Below are positions 1 through 16,972 of a stretch of 64,000 bases of DNA, piece after piece. Location of the stretch: assembly GCF_020283565.1 (NCBI RefSeq), contig NC_060060.1, positions 18,538,001 through 18,602,000 of the forward strand, read 5' to 3'. Position 1 is the stretch's first letter. Every line of letters starts with the position of its first letter. A program made the translations under genes and the position numbers. Under the pieces are notes generated by a model. That model made no database searches and was not told the origin of the DNA. It worked only from the letters and a program-made list of their open reading frames with translations. The stretch comes from Trifolium pratense. Taxonomy: Eukaryota; Streptophyta; Magnoliopsida; Fabales; Fabaceae.

Positions 1-42
<42 letters not shown>
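1..42. repeat. (TA)n microsatellite
   Basis: Uninterrupted TA dinucleotides run from the window edge to about 42, so the true left end of the array lies outside the window. Confidence 0.95.
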
Positions 43-45
<3 letters not shown>

Positions 46-129
46 AATGGACTCTAAACTAACAAGCCCAATAACATAACCTATTATTTTATTATCTAAC
101 AAAAAGAAAGGTGGATGATAGGTATAACT

Positions 130-720
130 CTTTGTTTTGAAAAGATCGGTGGTTGGAAGGAGAGCCGGTTTGTGTTAGCTTTTTGAGTTATCAGTGAATA
201 ATAATGTTTCGCTGGCTGAAATGTGCAGGTTGGACTAGGTGTTGAGGGAGGAGAGTGCGGAGACATCTACTTTTTTACTTTAAAAGAGGAGTTGTGATGG
301 AGTGTTGTTTTGTGTTGAAAAATTCTTTTTTGTAGGTGAATATCTGCGATAATTGGTTGTGGAGTATTGATCCTGATGAAGGTTACACAAAGAAGGGAGT
401 TTATCATTTCCTAACTCATGTCACTTAGTTAGAATATTGCTACATAAGGAGTTCATTTGGAGGTTTCATTTTTTACGTTGATATTGTTCGATTACATGTT
501 TGCCAACAAAAGATAATTTAGGTCGATGCGGCTTGTTACATATCGATTCTTTGATGTGCTTAGGCAGTTGTGGAATAAATGAAACGTCTAATCATTTATT
601 TTTTTTTACTGTGATTTTTTTACATCTCTTTAGAGAAATGTTTTGAAGTGGTTAAGTGTTACTAGTATGTTTTCGAATGTTGCTCAATCGCATTCTACAA
701 TAATGGGACATTTATTTATA
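130..720 (+). mobile_element. LINE remnant (zf-RVT region)
   Basis: Conceptual translation in shifting frames gives pieces typical of the C-terminal part of plant LINE reverse transcriptase ORFs. About 250-430 encodes an acidic W/E-rich stretch followed by W-x-W-x-x-DPDEGYTKKGVYHFLTH. About 540-700 encodes the zinc-knuckle region ending in a VLKWLSVTSMF-like peptide. Stops and frameshifts interrupt it throughout, so it is a dead fragment. The assignment comes from remembered family motifs; I ran no search. Confidence 0.6.
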
Positions 721-729
721 CTCATAAGC

Positions 730-933
730 TATAATCAATTAATGGAAGCTATAGTAGACACATGGTTTAAACCTGTACTAATAATAAGTAAAGGAGAACA
801 CATTAGCAAAGTTGAACTTAAAACTGATGGCATAAAAAATGAGCAATCAATGAATATCATTGAACAATATCTTAGGAGACTCCAAGGTGTTGAAACCATA
901 GAGACATGTCAAGACATTAATAACTTGTCTTAA
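730..933 (+). pseudogene. short unrecognised coding remnant
   Basis: The frame stays open after the LINE remnant but the peptide changes character, with a stretch around KVELKTDGIKNEQSM..GVETIE. The beta-alpha-beta look and the 'GVETIE' ending faintly recall heavy-metal-associated (HMA) domains, but no CxxC motif is present. I cannot identify it. It may be unrelated DNA joined to the LINE piece. Confidence 0.2.
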
Positions 934-979
934 GAAAGCTGGACACAATTTGAATCCAAAAATTTGTATATCTTCTGTT

Positions 980-1082
980 TGCATTGAGTCATAAAAGTGG
1001 AGAGTTGGAGAGGTTGCTTCTTCTACTTAGGATGCATTGAGTCATAAAAGTGGAGAGTTGGAGAGGTTGCTTCTTCTACTTA
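980..1082. repeat. 53-bp tandem duplication
   Basis: Two identical 50-base copies, 980-1029 and 1033-1082, begin TGCATTGAGTCATAAAAGTG and are offset by 53 bases. This is a recent local duplication. Confidence 0.9.
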
Positions 1083-1488
1083 AAGGATTTTGATGATCTA
1101 GACAATTGGGCTGACGGTTGCTGCAGCGTTATCATGTACCGTGTTCAGAACAATCATTTAACGTTTGATTTCTATTTTTCTGATAGAAACTTGTGCCAAT
1201 AGGATAAATAAACAAATTACAACTGTTTATTATTGAATATTCTCACAGGAATGCACACAGAACACAGTCAGTTATGGTTCCCACAAGGCAGAAACTGAGG
1301 CAGTTTCTATTTCTGTTTCTATTCGTTGAATAATATTTCTTTATGAGAGGTTCCTCATATCTAATTCGTTCTGATAAATCCGTTATTACACACTAAAAGT
1401 GACTCAATTTAATGGTTCTAAGCTTCGGAATAAATGGTAAATTGCATTGAAAATAGAAGAGAGTTTGTGTCACAATAAAAGAGGTTTT

Positions 1489-2618
1489 GTTGATGTATTG
1501 AGACTTTGACATTGAGCAACATGTATGTTATCATCAAGTGGCTTTCAAAAGGCTACTTGGTGACCATTTGTCTTGCTGCTACATGCGTTTCACGTGAGCA
1601 AATATTAAGTGCCACACAGCTGCTTGTTTCTTGCCCTGATATGCTCCTGCTTCTTGCGCAAAACGTGACGAGCCTGCGCATAGCGCAATTTATATTCATT
1701 TTGCCAAGTGGGTTACTGTCCATTGCGTTAAACGCAAGACTTGCTGCGTTAAACGCAGCTGCTGCCCTGTTTCTACTATATAAGCAAATTCAACTTAGTT
1801 TTGAAGAGGACGAAATTTTGGATCAAAGCGAGTCTTTGGAGCTGAGTTCAAGCAACAAGAAGGTGAATCCAAGCAAGGAATCAAGTGTGGAAACACATCC
1901 AATTCCTCTTGTCATGAAGATTTCAATTCTTTTCATCCATGTAATTTCTTCTTTCACTATGTTTGGCTAAATTCTTAAATTGGATTTTTAGGGGATTTTC
2001 ATTGTTCTTTGTTTGAACCATGTGAATTTGATTGTATGCAATTGGATTATGATCTAGTTTCAATTGATTACTTCTTGCACTTAATGCATCATATAATTTG
2101 ACGAAATTGTGTGATGAACTTAATAGTTGATTTATCATGAGAATGGAAATTACCTATGGATCTAGGAATGATTGAACAATTGATAATCACTTTAGATATT
2201 TAGGTTTATTGATTGTGATTTAGGAATCAATGCTTGTGAAAACCTCACTTAAACACAAATTCACTCAAGAGATTGGGGAGTTGTGATTAAGTGAGAGGAT
2301 TATTATCAAGAGATTGGTGATAATCATTTTATTGATTCAATCTTGAAACTAGTTGAGTAGTCCATGAGTATATAATATGATTCACCAAACAAATTACTAT
2401 GAAATGAACCGAAGAGATCTAATCGCCAGTCAACCATTCGATAAAATTCCAATATTCGTTTTCAACAAATTCTTATGAACAAACCCCCAAATATTCTTTT
2501 ATTTTCTTTTAAAGCATTGGTTTAAATGTTTTGGTTCAAAGTTAAAGACAATCCTCGTGGACACGATATCTTAATTACTACTTGACGATAACTGTATACT
2601 TGCAATTTATCTATCAGG
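1489..2618 (+). mobile_element. probable 5' LTR of Ty3/gypsy element
   Basis: This stretch precedes the pol remnant and looks like a long terminal repeat. It has a TATA-like CTATATAAGC at about 1785, GCGC-rich palindromic motifs at 1655-1765 that also occur downstream in the same element, and a 3' end containing 'CCTCGTGGACACGATATC' as in Athila-type LTR ends. A 154-residue open frame (1506-1970) inside it has no recognisable domain and is probably fortuitous. The left boundary is uncertain because no second LTR is present for comparison. Confidence 0.45.
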
Positions 2619-4098
2619 TTCCAAAGTAATTGTATTTTCAGATCATTCAGCTCTTAAGTACTTGTTGACAAAGGGTGATTCCAAACCTAGATTGTTGAGG
2701 TGGATGTTACTCCTACAAGAGTTTGATTTGGAAATTAAAGACAAGACGAGGGTTGAGAATGTTGTGGCTGATCACCTTTCTAGGCTAAGCAATCCCAAAG
2801 TTACCGACAAGGAAGAGGCCATCAAAGGTGAGTTCCCCAATGAAAAACTGTTGGCAATTTTTGAATTTCCTTGATTTGGTGATATAGCAAATCTCAAAGC
2901 AAGTGGGATCATTCCAGAGGATATGACTGCTCAACAAAGAAAGAAGCTGTTTGCGGATTCTCGTCACTATTTTTGGGATGATCCATATCTGTTCAAGATG
3001 AGTAATGACGGGATGATTAGAAGGTGTGTGGTCGATGATGAAATCAGAAGCATAATGTGGCACTGTCACAATTCACCATGTGGAGGCCATCATAGTGGTC
3101 CAAGGACAGCCGCAAAGATCTTACAAAGCGGATTCTTTTGGCCCACCATCTTCTAAAGACTGTGTTGAATATGTGAAAGCTTGTGATGAGTGTCAACGTA
3201 CAAGAGGGATCTCCAAGAGGGACGAGATGCCCCAACAAGCGATGGTGGAGGTTGAACCCTTCGATGTATGGGGTATCGATTTCATCGGTCCCTTCCCACC
3301 ATCCCATTCTAATCTTCACATTCTAGTATGTGTTGACTATGTGACCAAATGGGTAGAAGCATTGGCTTGCCAAGCAAATGATGCAGCCACTGTTGTGAAA
3401 TTCCTCAAGAAGAACATTTTCACAAGGTTTGGTGTTCCAAGAATTCTCATTAGTGATGGGGGAAACATTTCATCAACAAACACCTTGAAAATCTGCTCTC
3501 TAAGTACAATATGAAGCACAAGGTAGCGACACCTTACCATCCCCAAACATCGGGGCAAGTCGATGTGTCTAACCGCCAACTCAAGCAGATTTTAGAAAAA
3601 ACTGTTTCGTCATATCGGAAGGATTGGTCAACTAAGTTGGATGATGCTTTATGGGCCTATAGAACAGCTTTCAAAACTCACTTGAGATTCTCACTGTATT
3701 AGCTTGTCTATGGGAAAGGATGCCACTTGCCGGTTGAGCTTGAACATAAAGCGTATTGGGTAGTGAAGCAACTGAACTTGGATGCTTCTCTTGCCGATCA
3801 AGCAAGGCTTTTAAAACTGTACGAGTTGGAGGAATGGCACGAAAGGGCGTATGAGAATGCGGTGTTGTTTAAGGCTAGAACCAAGCGGTGCCATGATGCA
3901 AAGTTGGTACCTAAAGAGTTTCATAACGGACAGCTGGTTCTATTGTTTAACTCCCGATTCAAACTTTTCCCCAGAAAACTCAAGTCTAAGTGGTCCGGTC
4001 TTTTGTGGTCAAGGAGGTTTGTCCACATGGGGCCGTGGAAATATTCAAGTCAGGGGAGGAAAGCTCATTCGCCACAATGTGGCATGCTTTTTCAATGA
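2618..4098 (+). pseudogene. Ty3/gypsy pol remnant: RNase H + integrase
   Basis: Order of pieces: the C-terminal RNase H end ([10 protein letters not shown] and VADHLSRL, 2640-2790), then integrase. The integrase has an HHCC zinc-binding region (WHCHNSPCGGHHS at about 3058-3100, CDECQR at about 3183) and a catalytic core with D at GIDFIGPF (about 3272) and D at ISDGG (about 3450). [14 protein letters not shown] (3533-3577) has D where the family normally has the catalytic E. After it come the [10 protein letters not shown] and LVLLFNSR regions typical of the Athila/Tat branch. Frameshifts near 3155 and 3470 and a stop at about 3700 break it. Gag, protease and reverse transcriptase are missing because LTR-like sequence runs straight into RNase H. 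It cannot transpose by itself. Confidence 0.85.
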
Positions 4099-4099
4099 T

Positions 4100-4190
4100 C
4101 CTTAGGGACATTGGACACGTCAAGCATCGAGACGTTAAACAAGCGCTTGTTGGGAGGCAACCCAACGTTTTTAGTACTAATATTTCTGTT
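4100..4190 (+). other. conserved post-integrase motif of Athila-type element
   Basis: The integrase tail is followed by 'GCGCTTGTTGGGAGGCAACC' (4143-4162), a stretch I recognise as conserved just after pol in plant env-like Ty3/gypsy elements. Its function is not established. Confidence 0.5.
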
Positions 4191-4283
4191 TGTTTTTGTG
4201 TTTTTATGTATGTGCAGGCCAAGCAACCAAAGGAGAGTGGAAGATGCATGAGAATGAGAAAAACAGGGTAGCAGAACAGAGCC

Positions 4284-4605
4284 TGCGCCACGGCGCAAGC
4301 CTACTGCGCATTTCAAATGTAAGAATCAAGAATTGTCTCTGCAACCTGCGCCATGGCGCAGCCTCTCTGCGCATGGCGCAATTCTGGACAAAAGGAGGAC
4401 TTTGCTTGCTGTTGTCTGCGCCACGGCACAGCTGTTCTGCGCATGGTGCAATTCTGGTAAAAATGAAGGCTGAAGACTCTGTTGTCTGCGCCATGGCGCA
4501 ACACTTCTGCGCATGGCGCAATTAAAAGGAAAAAGAATGTGAATTGTCTCTGCTTCCTGCGCCATGGCGCAACATCTCTGCGCATGACGCAGCTATTCTG
4601 GAAGA
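4284..4605. repeat. five ~70-bp tandem units with GCGC palindromes
   Basis: Units start near 4284, 4347, 4417, 4487 and 4558. Each contains TGCGCCATGGCGCA (a 14-base palindrome, or a one- or two-base variant) followed about 10 bases later by TGCGCATGGCGCA. The palindromes create many 'MAQ' starts and overlapping open frames on both strands, none a real gene. Related GCGC motifs occur in the LTR-like region at 1655-1765, tying the array to the same retroelement. Confidence 0.85.
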
Positions 4606-4973
4606 CCGTGTTTTTGAAATTAAACTATTTCAGCTTTCTCTCTTCCCCATTCAACCAACATTAATCACCATCATTATCTCTTCCTCTTCCCACGAAATCA
4701 ACCATCAATACACCACCAACCCACCAAATCTAAACCCTCAAACCACAAAAATCCTCCACAAATCTTCATAATCAACCACAAATCTTCATCATCTAAACCC
4801 ATTTCATCATCATTCACATCTAATCCCACTCAAAAACCCAATTTCACTCACCAATTTTCATACCCATTTCACCCAAAACCCAACTCTAAAATCATCAAAT
4901 CATCCTCCTAAACCTTCAATTCTTCATCTTCTTAACCCAAATTACACTTCCCCAATCTCAACCAAACAAGAAA

Positions 4974-5475
4974 ATGTCTTCAAGACCACAAAGGGGTGCT
5001 GGAATGGGTAAGGCTGTTGATACTTCTGCTTCTCAAGAACAACCACTCAAGAAGAAAAGATTGGTTAAGGGTGGTGGTTCTAAAACCACAGCCCAAAGGT
5101 CTGCAAGGGTTCCCACTCAAGTGTTCACTACTCAGGCCACTGTTGAAGAATCGGTCCCACCTCATCTACGGTCTTACAACTTCAAGTTCATTACAGAAGA
5201 TTGCGAAGAAAGGTACAATAAGATTCGTCATTTCTGCTTTAATCTGGAAAAAGGTTTTGGTGAGGATGTGCTGGCTGCTGTGCCCGAACTTGCACAACAA
5301 ATTAATGAAAAGGGGGGGGGGGGGGGGTGGTGGAAGAAACTGAATCAAATTGTGCAGAGGACTGAGGATAGTGGGAATGCTGTATTGCTGAGGGAGTTTT
5401 ATGCGAATGCTTTGCAACCAATTGGAGAGGAGAGGAATGCTGAACGTAAATTTAGGGTTTGTAAAATGCGAATGC
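4974..5475 (+). pseudogene. env-like ORF (plant transposon protein) fragment of Athila-type element
   Basis: The open frame starts with ATG at 4974 after a C/A-rich leader. It encodes a basic start (MSSRPQRGAGMGK, QPLKKKR) and then SYNFKFITEDCEERYNKIRH and LLREFYANAL. The last two match the 'putative plant transposon protein' domain that sits between pol and the 3' LTR in Athila-type elements. Family members are several hundred residues long, but here the similarity stops near residue 165 in a run of GCGAATGC repeats, so it is truncated. A poly-G tract at 5311-5327 encodes GGGGG and is a likely frameshift site. Position and orientation agree with the pol remnant upstream. The domain's biochemical function is unknown. 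Confidence 0.6.
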
Positions 5476-5561
5476 GAATGCTTTTCAATCCAACGGTAAA
5501 TTTTGTAAAATTCGTATTCGTTATAACAATATCACTAACTTGTTCACCATGCACCACTTAA

Positions 5562-6199
5562 TGTGGGGGAGCAGGTCCTCTCATGTCACATTACTCTCCC
5601 ATTAAATCCAAGCCATTCAAATTTTTTTTTTCAAACAATTCAATCATAACAAAAAACAATGAAGAGTTGAGATTGTCACTGAATACCCTCCAGTGAAATA
5701 TGCACCGGAGACAATCCATTTCCCTTAATGTGGTGGTGCATGTTAGACAAAGCCTCTTTTTCAATAAAAAAAGTCTATTAAACTTCCTTAAAATCCTAAT
5801 TGAATACATCCTTCTAACTTTCTATTGTTACGTTTCTTTCTATTTTCCTTTTTTTTTAAATAATAATAATAATATTAATAATAATCTACCTCTAATATCT
5901 ACTTCTAATATAATAAAATTAAAAAAATAATTTATGCATAAAAATAGAAAGAAAAAAAAAATAAAAAGATTATAAAAAATTTAGTAAAATAAGTTATAGA
6001 AAAAAATTGAAACAATAAAAATATTATTATATATTAATCATGTATCTATGTATAATAATTATAAATCTAAATTTTTTCCTTTCAAACAACCTATCCAACT
6101 CCAATCTTTTATATTATAAGCTTGTATACATAAGCAAATTCTAAACCCTAATTCGTTTTTCTCATTTTCCCTCCATTTTATAATGTAATTTTTATTAAA
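5562..6199. other. AT-rich intergenic stretch
   Basis: No gene was seen. A short inverted pair, CATGCACCACTTAAT (5549-5563) and CCTTAATGTGGTGGTGCATG (5724-5743), could bound a small MITE. From about 5935 the A-rich sequence resembles the interior of the Helitron-like repeats at 42.3-43.5 kb. Confidence 0.4.
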
Positions 6200-6295
6200 A
6201 AATAATACAATTTTGTCTTAACTATGATTCGAACCCGCAATCCTTCAATGCAAGGCAATATTTCTAACCACTATGACAAGTATACCAATTGTGAT
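6200..6295 (-). mobile_element. tRNA-derived SINE remnant
   Basis: On the minus strand, a box-A-like GTCATAGTGGTTAGAAAT is followed by a box-B-like GGGTTCGAATCAT and then an A/T-rich tail. This is the layout of a tRNA-derived SINE. The cloverleaf is not complete, so it is not a tRNA gene. Confidence 0.5.
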
Positions 6296-6884
6296 TAAAA
6301 TTATGTGCAATAATTGATAAGCACCATCAATTTTAAAAGTATATCATATCAAAATTATTGTTGACTATATTATTCATCACGAAATATTTTTATGTCTTTC
6401 CTGATCAATGATTTTTTTTCTACTGGATCATAAATTTAGAGAATAATTATCATGTGAGATTTGGAAAGTTATTATCACGTGTGATTTGAAAAGTTATATA
6501 TATATTCTCATACTATAACACCTTCAACAATATTTAAATCTATTAAAAAAAAAAACCATCTTTCACATTTCAATGTCTTATGTAACCTTACTTATATCAC
6601 TTTTTAAATTATTTATTATGCAGTTTATTAAATTGTAGTTTTTTAAAATTGGAAAAAGAATTTTGTCAAAAAAGATTAATGGAAAAAGAATTGATATTTT
6701 TTATAAATACCCTTTATTTTTACGTTAATGTATCCAAACATAAATCAATTCTGTTTAACTCACTTTTAACCAAAATCAAATCTATCAAACTCAATTCTGC
6801 TAAATCAATTTTTTTGCAATACAACCAAACACAATCATAGTCATGTCACTAATCACATTCATTATTTTGATTTTAATATTGCAG

Positions 6885-8475
6885 ATTTAATATTAACCGA
6901 TGATCAATTGATACAATATGCACTAAGAGATATTGAGATGATGTTACGTAGTTGTGGGAAGAGTTTAAAAGATTATCCTCCAATGCCTAGAGCAGACACA
7001 TCATTAGTTCCTGATATACAAAATAGTTTAATACACGACGAATTGAATTATAACAAACAATCATTAGCTGAGGAACATGTTAGATTGATGTCAACTATGA
7101 CTTCAAAGCAACATAAAGTATATGACACAATCATGACAAGATTTAACGAAAACAAACATGGTGTGTTTTTTCTTTGTGGTTATGGCGGTACAAGGAAGAC
7201 ATTTATTTGGAGGGTCATGTCAGTCGCATTACGCTCAAAAGGTGAGATAGTTTTAACAGTTGCCTCAAGTGGGATCGCTACATTGCTTATACCTGGTGGT
7301 AGAACAACACATTCAAGATTTTGTATTCCTCTAAATGTTGACGAGTTTTCAACATGTATCATAGTTCCTAAAAGCCCTTTGGCGCTATTAATACAAAAAG
7401 CAAACCTCATTATATGGGATGAAGCACCAATGATGCACAAACACTGTTTCGAAGTTGTTGATCGAACTTTAAAAGATATTCTCAAGTCTGTTGATAAAAA
7501 ACAATAAACACATTCCCTTCGGTTGAAAAGTTGTTTTTGGCAGAGATTTTAGACAAATTCTACCAGTAATACCCAAAGGTACAAGGCCAGAAGTTGTTCA
7601 TGCTACTATTAATTCTTCGGTTCTTAAAATTTTTTTGTGAAGTTTTAACATTAAGTAAAAACAAGAGGCTTCTCGGTGGTATTTCGAGTGCAGACGTTGA
7701 ACAAAGAAAATTGTTTTCTGAATGGGTTTTGGGTGTTGGCGATGGGGAAATTGGAGATGAAAACGACGATGATTTAGAACTTGACATTCCATCAGATTTA
7801 TTGATTCCAAATTCAGGTGATCCTCTTGCTTCTATCGTTGAAAGCACATATCCCAAATTTTTACAAAACATGAACGATATAACGTATTTCCAAAATAGAG
7901 CTATACTAGCTCCTAAAAATTCAATAGTCGACACAATAAATGATTATATGTTGGATTTAATTTCTGGTGAAGAAAAACCATACTTGAGTTATGATACTAC
8001 ACTCACACAAAATGTAGACGGTCAAACAGTGGATGATGTTCATACTCCCGATTTTTTTAACACGATTTCTACGTCGGGACTTCTAAATCACAAGTTGAGA
8101 CTTAAAGTTGGAGTTCCAGTTATGTTATTAAGGAATTTGAATTAAAAATTAGGATTATGCAATGGAACAATATTTATTATTACGAGATTGGGAAAACGTG
8201 CTCTTGAAGGAAAATTTATTTCAAGAAGTAATATTGGTAATCAGGTTTTCATACCTAGATTTTCTCTGACACCATCTGACGTGATAATTCCTTTTAAATT
8301 TCAACGGAGACAATTTCCTATAATGATTTCTTTTGCGATGACTATTAATAAGAGTCAGAGGCAATCTTTAAAGCATGTTGGGATATATCTTTCATCGCCA
8401 GTGTTTTCACATGGTCAGTTGTATGTTGCAATTTCAAGAGTTACTTCTAGAAAATGATTAAAAATATTGATCATC
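6885..8475 (+). pseudogene. Helitron Pif1-type helicase, decayed
   Basis: Encodes the helicase half of a plant Helitron Rep/helicase. The first 200 residues (to 7507) follow an intron-like acceptor TTGCAG at 6884. Walker A reads GYGGTRKTF, where the family has GYGGTGKTF, so a critical glycine is arginine. Walker B is LIIWDEAPM. The next motif (FGRDFRQILPVIPKGTRPE, about 7532-7590) lies in another frame after an in-frame stop. The rest (RAILAPKN, GVPVMLLRNLN, then [14 protein letters not shown] and [15 protein letters not shown], 8188-8457) is again interrupted. No HUH Rep domain was found. It is inactive. It sits about 230 bases before a typical Helitron 3' end, so it is Helitron-derived, not a cellular PIF1. 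Confidence 0.85.
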
Positions 8476-8639
8476 GATGACGACGGTGAAGATACGACTA
8501 AGACTTCGTGGTCTATAAGGAAGTCTTTCGTAATATAACATAATTTTCTTTGTATGAATATTTATCCAAAATTATTATTGAACTATCGTTTAATGTTACT
8601 CAACTTTTTTCATATACCTTACATTATTGAAATTATCAT

Positions 8640-8706
8640 ATATTATTTAATCATTATATATCTTACAGCTAATTAGACCCGTGCACCGCACGGGTCGATG
8701 TTCTAG
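8640..8706 (+). mobile_element. Helitron 3' terminus
   Basis: A hairpin GACCCGTGCACCGCACGGGTC (8676-8696) is followed six bases later by CTAG (8703-8706) and a T, the standard Helitron 3' end inserted between A and T. It belongs to the helicase remnant upstream. The matching 5' TC end could not be placed. Confidence 0.85.
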
Positions 8707-8707
8707 T

Positions 8708-10029
8708 TAAGTAAAAAAGACAAAACTTATGTACAGTACCCTAAGTCATGTTCCTACCGTTCTTAATCAGATATTTACACGTGTATTTTTTTATTTTTTT
8801 TATTCTCCAGCCAACAGAACGCAACACGAACACGCTCTTCTTCTCCCTCACGACTGTAAGTTCAGTTTTCTCCCTCACCAGAGTGCCACCGTTTCTCGCC
8901 GTCGTGACTGTAAGTTCTGTTTCCATCCCACAACTAACAAGTCAATTCAATCCATTAAAAGAACATTGTCATCTGTCATGTTTCTCAGATCCAAAAATTA
9001 ACTACAATATATTTGCCAAAAACAGATTTTCACAACTAATAAATAATTAATTAATAGTTGTAAAAAAAAGGCTATTAAAGTAAGCAAAGCAGCGATGTTT
9101 ATCTTTTCGTGAAGCAAACACTCCCTTTCTTGGAGTTCCGTTTAACAACTTATCATTACAGCGTTCTTTTCTTCTATTTTTCGATCGACTTACGAGGTTC
9201 ACTTTGCTTCAATTTTTCAGCTTTTACGTTTAGGGTTTTCAAACTTATTATTAATACAGCGTGCTCCTTTTCTTTACAGTTCCCCGCCGTCACCACCGTC
9301 ACGCTCGTCGGTCACTCCGCCACTCCCCGGGCTGTTCGCACTTTCAGGTTTGTCTTCCCCTTCTTCTTCCTTCCCTGTTTCTTTTTGTTCAGTGGGTTGG
9401 GTTAGCGTGTCAAGTCTAACTGTTTTCATTGTCGCTTTTATGATTATCTAATAGAATCTTCTTTCTGAGAGTTTGATACTGTAACTTGTGACTAGTAATT
9501 ATGATTCAAGTATATCTCCATTGATACAGCTGGATGATGCTTAGGTATTAAATTTAGGGTCTTTCTACTTTGTGCCCTAAGTGCATGTGTTAAACAATTC
9601 AAAAAGTAGAAATTTTACATCGAAAAAAGCTATTTTTATACTTTTAAAAAATCGATTACACAACTAGATGATGCTTGGGAATTTAGGGTCTTGTTACTTT
9701 GTGCCCTAATTGCATGTGTTAAAAATTCAAAAGTATAAATTTTGCATTGAAAAAAGCCATTTTTCTACTTTTAAAAATTTGATTACACAACTTTTAAGAC
9801 TGAATTAATATAATTAACATATGCCCTTCGCAATTTCCTTAAATTAAATATGGGTCTTTATTAATTTGGAATTTGATGAACCTGGGAAGATTTGTGTGCT
9901 TGATGTTGAACACTATATTTCTTCAAATATTGATTCATTTACTTGCCTTTTACATAATTGCAGCAGGGAAAACATCTCAGCCACTAGAAGAAGAGGTTTA
10001 GTGGAGAATAGGGAATAATTAGCATAGAA
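8708..10029 (+). promoter_or_regulatory. probable promoter, leader and 5'UTR intron of the ECD-like gene
   Basis: Pyrimidine-rich leader-type DNA at 9100-9348 ends in CTTTCAG/GTTTGT, a possible donor at 9349. TAATTGCAG near 9962 is a good acceptor before the coding start at 10030. The putative 5'UTR intron carries a tandem duplication (9526-9791). No TATA box can be assigned with confidence. Confidence 0.4.
9526..9791. repeat. ~134-bp tandem duplication
   Basis: Two diverged copies, starting near 9526 and 9659, share ATGATGCTT, TTTAGGGTCTT, TACTTTGTGCCCTAA and GCATGTGTTAAA, then a T-rich end and GATTACACAAC. Confidence 0.85.
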
Positions 10030-15287
<5,258 letters not shown>

Positions 15288-16439
15288 TGTTTACGTTACT
15301 GTAATTTTTACTAGATGTTTCTAAAGTTGATGGATTCTCCAACACGGTAGTCTCCAGGTGAAGAACCAGGATCTTTTTTCCCGGAAGGTAGTCGCCTAGT
15401 CAGCAGATAGCATATGGGAATGTCCTACTCTCAAGGTGGAATTGCACCAGGTTTTGGTGCTTGATTTGTGTAGAACAGTGTTATTTCTTTGCCCTATTTG
15501 AGAGAAAAGCAAGAGGACCTATATCTGTAGCAAGTTATTTAGCTGTAGTACAAGTGGCAAGAGAGTCTTAGTAAAATGGAAAATAGGATAACCTTATATT
15601 GCGAATATATGTAATTCAGAGGGAATGCTAGTTATGTTGCATTATTACACTCACAATTTGGATTTTATATGGAAGTTTCCAAATTAATTAGACCCTACAG
15701 AAGGGATATCAGCCTTTTGTGTTAATTTTGGTATTTACTTGCAAGATCATTATTTATGTAATTGTGTTAACCACTTAATAGCTTAATGATTACTTTTTTC
15801 ATTTAATATTTGGATTAGTAACTACCACTTCTGCTATTGCTGAGGTTGGATTGCAAGCCAAGAAATTGTTAGTACCTGATTACTCAATTCCATATTCCTG
15901 TTGTCAGTCTTGCATTGTTACATAAACATCATATTGAAAAGGATTCATCCCTAATCCAGCCAGTCAACCTGTATGCCATCATGCCTAACAGAACAACCTC
16001 TTCTTGGCTCATTCGGTGCAAGTTACAACATACTAACCAACCTGCCAGCTTAGAGGTTAGTTTTACTTTGACTCCTCACATTTCCTCTTCCTAGAAGAAT
16101 AACTAGTAACAAGTCTTGGAAGTCTTGGCTTCAAGTCCAATATCTTATGCTGCCGATAGTCACCTCATCTCTCTGTTATAACATGATTAGAGGCATTTAA
16201 ATGCCCATAATTCTATCACACAGTTTTGAAAATCTTTTTTGGTTAAATTTTATATTGTTAGTTTTAGATTTCAACAAGTTTTACAAAGAATATTAATTTA
16301 ATCTGTAAATAGCTATGCAAACTATAATATGTAACTACCTAGAATAATTTCATTAACCTCTAAAATGAAAATTGTTTCTCTATTCTAAAATGAATACTGT
16401 ATATCACAGCATGTGATTTCAGATTTCAGAGGAATGCAA

Positions 16440-16478
<39 letters not shown>

Positions 16479-16972
16479 TATTATTATTATTATTATAATA
16501 ATAATAATAAATTACAGAGCTCAAAGTCAAATTTCATGTATTTCATAGGTGCCAAAAATATATTTAACTTTAAATATTATAGTCATTTGGATGTATGCAT
16601 GCGTCCATGTGCAGTGTGATTCAGTCATAGTATATTTCCTTACTTTTACTTTCATTAAGGATATCATAATCTTACTATGTCTTCAACAGATTTCATTTAC
16701 AGGCAGTTTGGTATTAAAGAAAACAATTTCTAAGAGGGAAAACGGAATCATTGATAAATGTTGAAAAAGAGAGCACAAAACACTAAGAAGTAAACCAAAT
16801 ACCACATTTTGCCATACTTCCTGCTTACAGTTATGGACAAGTAATAAAAAAAAAATGAATCTCTTCCTTTAGGGTCAAAAGACACTCTCAATCCACTATC
16901 TAATGAAACCGATAATTTTTTTAAAAAAGTGATGAATGTTCAAAGAAACAAATAGGAAACTAGGAAAATATT
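15288..16972. other. ECD 3' flank / intergenic, duplicated at 56.5-58.2 kb
   Basis: Probable ECD 3'UTR followed by unassigned DNA. 15942-16095 retains a coding look (Asn-Pro-Ala-Ser-Gln-Pro), but only short open stretches, and I do not recognise it. 16434-16510 is an (AAT)n/(ATT)n microsatellite, much longer than in the duplicated copy. Confidence 0.6.
16434..16510. repeat. (AAT)n microsatellite
   Basis: About 25 trinucleotide units switch from AAT to ATT and back, forming a partial palindrome. The duplicated locus has only about seven units (57726-57747). Confidence 0.95.

Noticed and set aside
1506..1970. 154-residue open frame as a gene
   Set aside because: It sits in the LTR-like region with a TATA motif inside it and has no recognisable domain.
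4190..4771. Many overlapping open frames on both strands around 4.2-4.8 kb
   Set aside because: They arise from the repeated palindrome TGCGCCATGGCGCA, which reads as ATGGCGCA on both strands. No domain or codon signal was seen.
16413..16619. Frame with poly-Asn and poly-Tyr
   Set aside because: Produced by the (AAT)n/(ATT)n microsatellite.
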